64,000 bases of DNA, from positions 57,204,388 through 57,268,387 of the forward strand of contig NC_087067.1 of the NCBI RefSeq assembly GCF_963678635.1, given 5' to 3'. Shown in pieces: positions 56,201 through 64,000 of this stretch. A model generated the notes under the pieces. That model saw only the letters and a list, made by a program, of their open reading frames with translations, was not told the DNA's origin and did no database searches. The DNA comes from Symsagittifera roscoffensis (taxonomy: Eukaryota > Xenacoelomorpha > Acoela > Convolutidae). The position numbers and the translations under genes are program-made. Positions within the stretch are counted from its first letter, which is position 1; each line of letters opens with the position of its first letter.

Positions 56201-56403
56201 AATCTATCTAATCTATCTAATCTATTTAATCTATCTAATCTATCTAATCTATCTAATCTATCTAATCTATCTAATCTATCTAATCTATCTAATCTATCTA
56301 ATCTATCTAGTCTATCTAATCTATCTAATCTATCAAATCTATCTTATCTATCTCATCTATCTAATCTATCAAATCTATCTAATCTATATAATCTATCTAA
56401 TCT
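53228..56403 (+). repeat. Minisatellite of a 9-bp unit (CTATCTAAT)
   Basis: About 350 copies, mostly perfect, running from the LTR edge to the assembly gap. Units next to the LTR are the most diverged. Variant units (CTATCCAAT, CTATCTTAT, CTATCTAGT, TTATCTAAT, ATATCTAAT) recur in the same order at intervals (for example around 53340, 53630 and 54600, and around 53520 and 53805), showing higher-order duplication. Phase shifts occur near 55141 and 55614 (CTAATCTAATC). The 835-codon frame reading LSN repeats is an artefact of a unit divisible by three. Confidence 0.97.
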
Positions 56404-56603
56404 NNNNNNNNNNNNNNNNNNNNNNNNNNNNNNNNNNNNNNNNNNNNNNNNNNNNNNNNNNNNNNNNNNNNNNNNNNNNNNNNNNNNNNNNNNNNNNNNN
56501 NNNNNNNNNNNNNNNNNNNNNNNNNNNNNNNNNNNNNNNNNNNNNNNNNNNNNNNNNNNNNNNNNNNNNNNNNNNNNNNNNNNNNNNNNNNNNNNNNNNN
56601 NNN
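56404..56603. other. Assembly gap (200 N)
   Basis: Exactly 200 N between the 9-bp minisatellite and the 345-bp satellite. The real junction is unknown. Confidence 1.
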
Positions 56604-57989
56604 TTACAAGTGTTAATTTTGTAGGTTCAGACCCCAGATAACTGGAAATAGGCGCAAAATGACGCACACATTGAGCACTTAAACTGAAGTTCAAAAAAAA
56701 TAAAGGGTGTCAGAGGGCTGGCTCAAGAGGCACAGCCCTCTGACCTGTACCCATATGCCAGAAAATCTGACACATGGGTACAAAAAAAAATCATCAAAAA
56801 ACAGCAAAAAAAGTTTGTTTATTTAAAAAAGTTAATCAGGAAGTAGGAAAAAGCTGGTCTTAACAATAAACAGTGTCTTGGAGGATATTTTGATCTATCA
56901 TTTAAGACTTAAAGAGAATTTTTATTAATTTTTTTTTTTGAAAAAAAAGTTTGAAAAAATTACAAGTGTTAACTTTGTAGGTTCAGACCCCAGATTACTG
57001 GAAATAGGCGCAAAATGACGCACACATTGAGCAATTATACTGAAAGTCAAAAAAAAAAATAAAAGGTGTCAGAGGGCTGGCTCAAGAGGCACAGCCCTCT
57101 GACCTGTACCCATATGCCAGAAAATCTGACACATGGGTACAAAAAAAATCATCAAAAAACAGCAAAAAACAGTTTTCTTTTTTTAAAAAATTCAACCAGG
57201 ACATAGAAAAGAGCTGATCTTATTAATAAACAGTGTCTTGGAGGATATTTTGATCTATCATTTAAGACTTAAAGAGAATTTTTATTTATTTTTTTTTGAA
57301 AAAAAAGTTTCAAAAAATTACAAGTGTTAACGTTGTAGGTTCAGACCCCAGATTACTGGAAATAGGCGCAAAATGACGCACACATTGAGCACTTAAACTG
57401 AAGGTCAAAAAAAATAAAGGGTGTCAGAGGGCTGGCTCAAGAGGCACAGCCCTCTGACCTGTACCCATATGCCAGAAAACCTGACACATGGTACAAAAAA
57501 AAATCATCAAAAAACAGCAAAAAACAGTTTGTTTATTTACAAAAGTCAATCAGGAAGTAGGAAAAAGCTGGTCTTATTAAAAAACAGTGTCTTGGAGGAT
57601 ATTTTGATCTATCATTTAAGACTTAAAGAGAATTTTTTTTTATTTATTTTTTTTGAAAAAAATATTTGAAAAAATTACAAGTGTTAATTTTGTAGGTTCA
57701 GACCCCAGATAACTGGAAATAGGCGCAAAATGACGCACACATTGAGCACTTAAACTGAAGTTCAAAAAAAATAAAGGGTGTCAGAGGGCTGGCTCAAGAG
57801 GCACAGCCCTCTGACCTGTACCCATATGCCAGAAAATCTGACACATGGGTACAAAAAAAAATCATCAAAAAACAGCAAAAAAAGTTTGTTTATTTAAAAA
57901 AGTTAATCAGGAAGTAGGAAAAAGCTGGTCTTAACAATAAACAGTGTCTTGGAGGATATTTTGATCTATCATTTAAGACTTAAAGAGAA

Positions 57990-60760
57990 TTTTTATTAAT
58001 TTTTTTTTTTGAAAAAAAAGTTTGAAAAAATTACAAGTGTTAACTTTGTAGGTTCAGACCCCAGATTACTGGAAATAGGCGCAAAATGACGCACATATTC
58101 AGCAATTATACTGAAAGTCAAAAAAAAATAAAAGGTGTCAGAGGGCTGGCTCAAGAGGCACAGCCCTCTGACCTGTACCCATATGCCAGAAAATCTGACA
58201 CATGGGTACAAAAAAAATCATCAAAAAACAGCAAAAAACAGTTTTCTTTGTTTAAAAAATTCAACCAGGACATAGAAAAGAGCTGATCTTATTAATAAAC
58301 AGTGTCTTGGAGGATATTTTGATCTATCATTTAAGACTTAAAGAGAATTTTTATTTATTTTTTTTTGAAAAAAAAAGTTTCAAAAAATTACAAGTGTTAA
58401 CTTTGTAGGTTCAGACCCCAGATTACTGGAAATAGACGCAAAATGACGCACACAATGAGCACTTAAACTGAAGGTCAAAAAAAATAAAGTGTGTCAGAGG
58501 GCTGGCTCAAGAGGCGCAGCCCTCTGACCTGTACCCATATGCCAGAAAATCTGACACATGGGTACAAAAAAAATCATCAAAAAACAGCAAAAAACAGTTT
58601 TCTTTGTTTAAAAAATTCAACCAGGACATAGAAAAGAGCTGATCTTATTAATAAACAGTGTCTTGGAGGATATTTTGGTCTATCATTTAAGACTTGAAGC
58701 GAATTTTTTTTTTGTTTTTTTTGAAAAAAAAATTTCAAAAAAGTACAAGTGTTAACTTTGTAGGTTCAGACCCCAGGTTACTGGAAATAGGCGCAAAATG
58801 ACGCACACATTGAGCACTTAAACTGAAGGTCAAAAAAATAAAGGGTGTCAGAGCGCTGGCTCAAGAGGCACAGCCCTCTGACCTGTACCCATATGCCAGA
58901 AAACCTGACACATGGGTACAAAAAAAAATCATCAAAAAACAGCAAAAAACAGTTTTCTTTGTTTAAAAAATTCAACCAGGACGTAGAAAAGAGCTGATAT
59001 TTTTAATAAACAGTGTCTTGGAGGATATTTTGATCTATCATTTAAGACTTAAAGAGAATTTTTTTTTTTTTGAAAAAAAAAAGTTTCAAAAAATTACAAG
59101 TGTTAACTTTGTAGGTTCAGACCCCAGATTACTGGAAATAGACGCAAAATGACGCACACATTGAGCACTTAAACTGAAGGTCAAAAAAAATAAAGTGTGT
59201 CAGAAGGCTGGCTCAAAAGGCACAGCCCTCTGACCTGTACCCATATGCCAGAAAATCTGACACATGGGTACAAAAAAAATCATCAAAAAACAGCAAAAAA
59301 CAGTTTTCTTTGTTTAAAAAATTCAACCAGGACATAAAAAAGAGCTGATCTTATTAATAAACAGTGTCTTGGAGGATATTTTGGTCTATCATTTAAGACT
59401 TAAAGAGAATTTTTATTAATTTTTTTTTTTGAAAAAAAAGTTTGAAAAAATTACAAGTGTTAACTTTGTAGGTTCAGACCCCAGATTACTGGAAATAGGC
59501 GCAAAATGACGCACATATTCAGCAATTATACTGAAAGTCAAAAAAAAATAAAAGGTGTCAGAGGGCTGGCTCAAGAGGCACAGCCCTCTGACCTGTACCC
59601 ATATGCCAGAAAATCTGACACATGGGTACAAAAAAAATCATCAAAAAACAGCAAAAAACAGTTTTCTTTGTTTAAAAAATTCAACCAGGACATAGAAAAG
59701 AGCTGATCTTATTAATAAACAGTGTCTTGGAGGATATTTTGATCTATCATTTAAGACTTAAAGAGAATTTTTATTTATTTTTTTTTGAAAAAAAAAGTTT
59801 CAAAAAATTACAAGTGTTAACTTTGTAGGTTCAGACCCCAGATTACTGGAAATAGACGCAAAATGACGCACACATTGAGCACTTAAACTGAAGGTCAAAA
59901 AAAATAAAGTGTGTCAGAGGGCTGGCTCAAGAGGCGCAGCCCTCTGACCTGTACCCATATGCCAGAAAATCTGACACATGGGTACAAAAAAAATCATCAA
60001 AAAACAGCAAAAAACAGTTTTCTTTGTTTAAAAAATTCAACCAGGACATAGAAAAGAGCTGATCTTATTAATAAACAGTGTCTTGGAGGATATTTTGGTC
60101 TATCATTTAAGACTTGAAGCGAATTTTTTTTTTGTTTTTTTTGAAAAAAAAATTTCAAAAAAGTACAAGTGTTAACTTTGTAGGTTCAGACCCCAGGTTA
60201 CTGGAAATAGGCGCAAAATGACGCACACATTGAGCACTTAAACTGAAGGTCAAAAAAATAAAGGGTGTCAGAGCGCTGGCTCAAGAGGCACAGCCCTCTG
60301 ACCTGTACCCATATGCCAGAAAACCTGACACATGGGTACAAAAAAAAATCATCAAAAAACAGCAAAAAACAGTTTTCTTTGTTTAAAAAATTCAACCAGG
60401 ACGTAGAAAAGAGCTGATATTTTTAATAAACAGTGTCTTGGAGGATATTTTGATCTATCATTTAAGACTTAAAGAGAATTTTTTTTTTTTTTGAAAAAAA
60501 AAAGTTTCAAAAAATTACAAGTGTTAACTTTGTAGGTTCAGACCCCAGATTACTGGAAATAGACGCAAAATGACGCACACATTGAGCACTTAAACTGAAG
60601 GTCAAAAAAAATAAAGTGTGTCAGAAGGCTGGCTCAAAAGGCACAGCCCTCTGACCTGTACCCATATGCCAGAAAATCTGACACATGGGTACAAAAAAAA
60701 TCATCAAAAAACAGCAAAAAACAGTTTTCTTTGTTTAAAAAATTCAACCAGGACATAAAA
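57990..60760 (+). repeat. Four-monomer higher-order repeat, 1420-bp period
   Basis: The stretch from about 57996 repeats from about 59416 with near identity (58778 corresponds to 60198). Shared rare markers include CACATATTCAGCAATTATACTG, GTCAGAGCGCTGG and GTCAGAAGGCTGGCTCAAAAGG. Confidence 0.85.
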
Positions 60761-61499
60761 AAGAGCTGATCTTATTAATAAACAGTGTCTTGGAGGATAT
60801 TTTGGTCTATCATTTAAGACTTAAAGAGAATTTTTTGTTTTTTTTCGAAAAAAAAGTTTCAAAAAAGTACAAGTGTTAACTTTGTAGGTTCAGACCCCAG
60901 GTTACTGGAAATAGGCACAAAATGACGCACACATTGAGCACTCAAACTGAAGGTCAAAAAAAATAAAGGGTGTCAGAGGGCTGGCTCAAGAGGCACAGCC
61001 CTCTGTCCTGTACCCATATGCCAGAAAATCTGACACATGGGTACAAAAAAAAATCATCAAAAAACAGCAAAAAAAGTTTGTTTATTTAAAAAAGTCAATC
61101 AGGAAGTAGGAAAAAGCTGGTCATATTATTAAACAGTGTCTTGGAGGATATTTTGATCTATCATTTAAGACTTAAAGAGAATTTTTATTTATTTTTTTTT
61201 TTGAAAAAAATGTTTGAAAAAACTACAAGTGTTAACTTTGTAGGTTCAGACCCCAGATTACTGGAAATAGGCGCAAAATGACGCACACATTGAGCAATTT
61301 TACTGAAGGTCAAAAAAAAAAATAAAAGGTGTCAGAGGGCTGGCTCAAGAGCACAGCCCTCTGACCTGTACCCATATGCCAGAAAATCTGACACATGGCT
61401 ACAAAAAAAATCATCAAAAAACAGCAAAAAACAGTTTTCTTTGTTTAAAAAATTCAACCAGGACATAGAAAAGAGCTGATCTTATTAATAAACAGTGTC

Positions 61500-64000
61500 T
61501 TGGAGGATATTTTGGTCTATCATTTAAGACTTAAAGAGAATTTTTTTTTTGAAAAAAAAAGTTTCAAAAAATTACAAGTGTTAACTTTGTAGGTTCAGAC
61601 CCCAGATTACTGGAAATAGACGCAAAATGACGCACACATTGAGCACTTAAACTGAAGGTCAAAAAAAATAAAGTGTGTCAGAGGGCTGGCTCAAGAGGCA
61701 CAGCCCTCTGACCTGTACCCATATGCCAGAAAATCTGACACATGGGTACAAAAAAAATCATCAAAAAACAGCAAAAAACAGTTTTCTTTGTTTAAAAAAT
61801 TCAACCAGGACATAAAAAAGAGGTGATCTTATTAATAAACAGTGTCTTGGAGGATATTTTGGTCTATCATTTAAGACTTAAAGAGAATTTTTTGTTTTTT
61901 TTCGAAAAAAAAGTTTCAAAAAAGTACAAGTGTTAACTTTGTAGGTTCAGACCCCAGGTTACTGGAAATAGGCACAAAATGACGCACACATTGAGCACTC
62001 AAACTGAAGGTCAAAAAAAATAAAGGGTGTCAGAGGGCTGGCTCAAGAGGCACAGCCCTCTGACCTGTACCCATATGCCAGAAAATCTGACACATGGGTA
62101 CAAAAAAAATCATCAAAAAACAGCAAAAAACAGTTTTCTTTGTTTAAAAAATTCAACCAGGACATAAAAAAGAGGTGATCTTATTAATAAACAGTGTCTT
62201 GGAGGATATTTTGGTCTATCATTTAAGACTTAAAGAGAATTTTTTTTTTGAAAAAAAAAGTTTAAAAAAATTACAAGTGTTAACTTTGTAGGTTCAGACC
62301 CCAGATTACTGGAAATAGACGCAAAATGACGCACACATTGAGCACTTAAACTGAAGGTCAAAAAAAATAAAGTGTGTCAGAGGGCTGGCTCAAGAGGCAC
62401 AGCCCTCTGACCTGTACCCATATGCCAGAAAATCTGACACATGGGTACAAAAAAAAATCATCAAAAAACAGCAAAAAACAGTTTTCTTTGTTTAAAAAAT
62501 TCAACCAGGACATAAAAAAGAGGTGATCTTATTAATAAACAGTGTCTTGGAGGATATTTTGGTCTATCATTTAAGACTTAAAGAGAATTTTTTGTTTTTT
62601 TTTCGAAAAAAAAGTTTCAAAAAAGTACAAGTGTTAACTTTGTAGGTTCAGACCCCAGATTACTGGAAATAGGCGCAAAATGACGCACACATTGAGCAAT
62701 TTTACTGAAAGTCAAAAAAAAAATAAAAGGTGTCAGAGGGCTGGCTCAAGAGGCACAGCCCTCTGACCTGTACCCATATGCCAGAAAATCTGACACGTGG
62801 GTACAAAAAAAATCATCAAAAAACAGCAAAAAACAGTTTTCTTTGTTTAAAAAATTCAACCAGGACATAAAAAAGAGGTGATCTTATTAATAAACAGTGT
62901 CTTGGAGGATATTTTGGTCTATCATTTAAGACTTAAAGAGAATTTTTTTTTTGAAAAAAAAAGTTTCAAAAAATTACAAGTGTTAACTTTGTAGGTTCAG
63001 ACCCCAGATTACTGGAAATAGACGCAAAATGACGCACACATTGAGCACTTAAACTGAAGGTCAAAAAAAATAAAGTGTGTCAGAGGGCTGGCTCAAGAGG
63101 CACAGCCCTCTGACCTGTACCCATATGCCAGAAAATCTGACACATGGGTACAAAAAAAATCATCAAAAAACAGCAAAAAACAGTTTTCTTTGTTTAAAAA
63201 ATTCAACCAGGACATAAAAAAGAGGTGATCTTATTAATAAACAGTGTCTTGGAGGATATTTTGGTCTATCATTTAAGACTTAAAGAGAATTTTTTGTTTT
63301 TTTTCGAAAAAAAAGTTTCAAAAAAGTACAAGTGTTAACTTTGTAGGTTCAGACCCCAGATTACTGGAAATAGGCGCAAAATGACGCACACATTGAGCAA
63401 TTTTACTGAAAGTCAAAAAAAAAATAAAAGGTGTCAGAGGGCTGGCTCAAGAGGCACAGCCCTCTGACCTGTACCCATATGCCAGAAAATCTGACACATG
63501 GGTACAAAAAAAAATCATCAAAAAACAGCAAAAAACAGTTTTCTTTGTTTAAAAAATTCAACCAGGACATAGAAAAGAGCTGATCTTATTAATAAACAGT
63601 GTCTTGGAGGATATTTTGGTCTATCATTTAAGACTTAAAGAGAATTTTTTTTTTGAAAAAAAAAGTTTCAAAAAATTACAAGTGTTAACTTTGTAGGTTC
63701 AGACCCCAGATTACTGGAAATAGACGCAAAATGACGCACACATTGAGCACTTAAACTGAAGGTCAAAAAAAATAAAGTGTGTCAGAGGGCTGGCTCAAGA
63801 GGCACAGCCCTCTGACCTGTACCCATATGCCAGAAAATCTGACACATGGGTACAAAAAAAATCATCAAAAAACAGCAAAAAACAGTTTTCTTTGTTTAAA
63901 AAATTCAACCAGGACATAAAAAAGAGGTGATCTTATTAATAAACAGTGTCTTGGAGGATATTTTGGTCTATCATTTAAGACTTAAAGAGAATTTTTTGTT
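61500..64000 (+). repeat. Dimeric higher-order repeat, period about 702 bp
   Basis: Two monomer types alternate. One has TTTTTTGTTTTTTTTCGAAAAAAAAG (seen near 61885, 62590, 63290 and at the window end near 63990), and the other has a plain T-run plus GAAAAAAAAAG with AGACGCAAAATG. At least three and a half dimers are visible. Confidence 0.85.

Larger units (their letters stand above)
56604..64000 (+). repeat. 345-bp tandem satellite array, right block
   Basis: About 21 monomers (mostly 348-357 bp) of the same family and orientation as the left block, running off the window. It is a distinct, more homogeneous subfamily: most monomers have TCAACCAGGACATA(G/A)AAAAGAG in place of GGAAGTAG, TTTTGGTCTATC in many units, and AGACGCAAAATGACG in alternating units. 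Confidence 0.97.

Noticed and set aside
1227-64000. CRISPR-like array
   Set aside because: The repeats are head-to-tail without unique spacers and the context is eukaryotic.

Overview
The window looks like heterochromatin-like sequence from an invertebrate animal genome. I cannot name the species. The evidence is a short exon resembling a cytoplasmic dynein intermediate chain at the left edge, a metazoan-style Ty3/gypsy LTR retrotransposon, and long AT-rich tandem satellites. There are no bacterial-style genes. Two runs of exactly 200 N (26614-26813 and 56404-56603) mark scaffold gaps of unknown true size.

Layout. 1-115: partial dynein intermediate-chain-like exon with a splice donor. 116-1226: intron-like sequence with a C12/G18 pair and a 27-bp minisatellite. 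1227-23156: about 22 kb of a tandem satellite with a monomer of about 345 bp. Each monomer carries two perfect inverted repeats next to each other plus a T-run/A-run pair, and several higher-order repeats are visible. 23157-34957: a non-satellite island with mostly non-coding DNA, two degenerate tRNA-like sequences, one unrecognised ORF interrupted by a gap, and two decayed copies of a gene with an H2C2 integrase-type zinc finger joined to a possible OTU-like domain. 34958-53227: one very large (18.3 kb) Ty3/gypsy-type LTR retrotransposon on the minus strand. 53228-56403: a minisatellite built on a 9-bp unit. 56604-64000: the same 345-bp satellite in the same orientation, running off the window.

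The retrotransposon is the most interesting object. Read on the minus strand its order is LTR, about 60-nt leader, a truncated and chimeric pol start, pol (RT, RNase H, a linker of about 490 residues, integrase, GPF module, long acidic tail, and a C-terminal macro-like domain resembling the TARG1/OARD1 group), a 396-bp spacer with a good splice acceptor, a 2981-codon second ORF, a 3' untranslated region, and LTR. The second ORF contains one clear SGNH/GDSL hydrolase domain and a second, divergent SGNH-like domain. No gag is visible and the protease is represented only by its C-terminal tail. In their place sits a 328-bp piece copied from the second ORF with one mismatch. One frameshift in a homopolymer separates the start of RT from the rest of pol, so this copy is probably not autonomous, unless these are assembly errors. 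The LTRs differ mainly in about 290 bp at one end and with a strong directional bias. No target-site duplication is seen, which suggests recombination between copies or a misassembly. A 13-mer that overlaps the likely polypurine tract recurs four times inside pol.

All domain calls were made by eye from motifs. No database or structure search was run.
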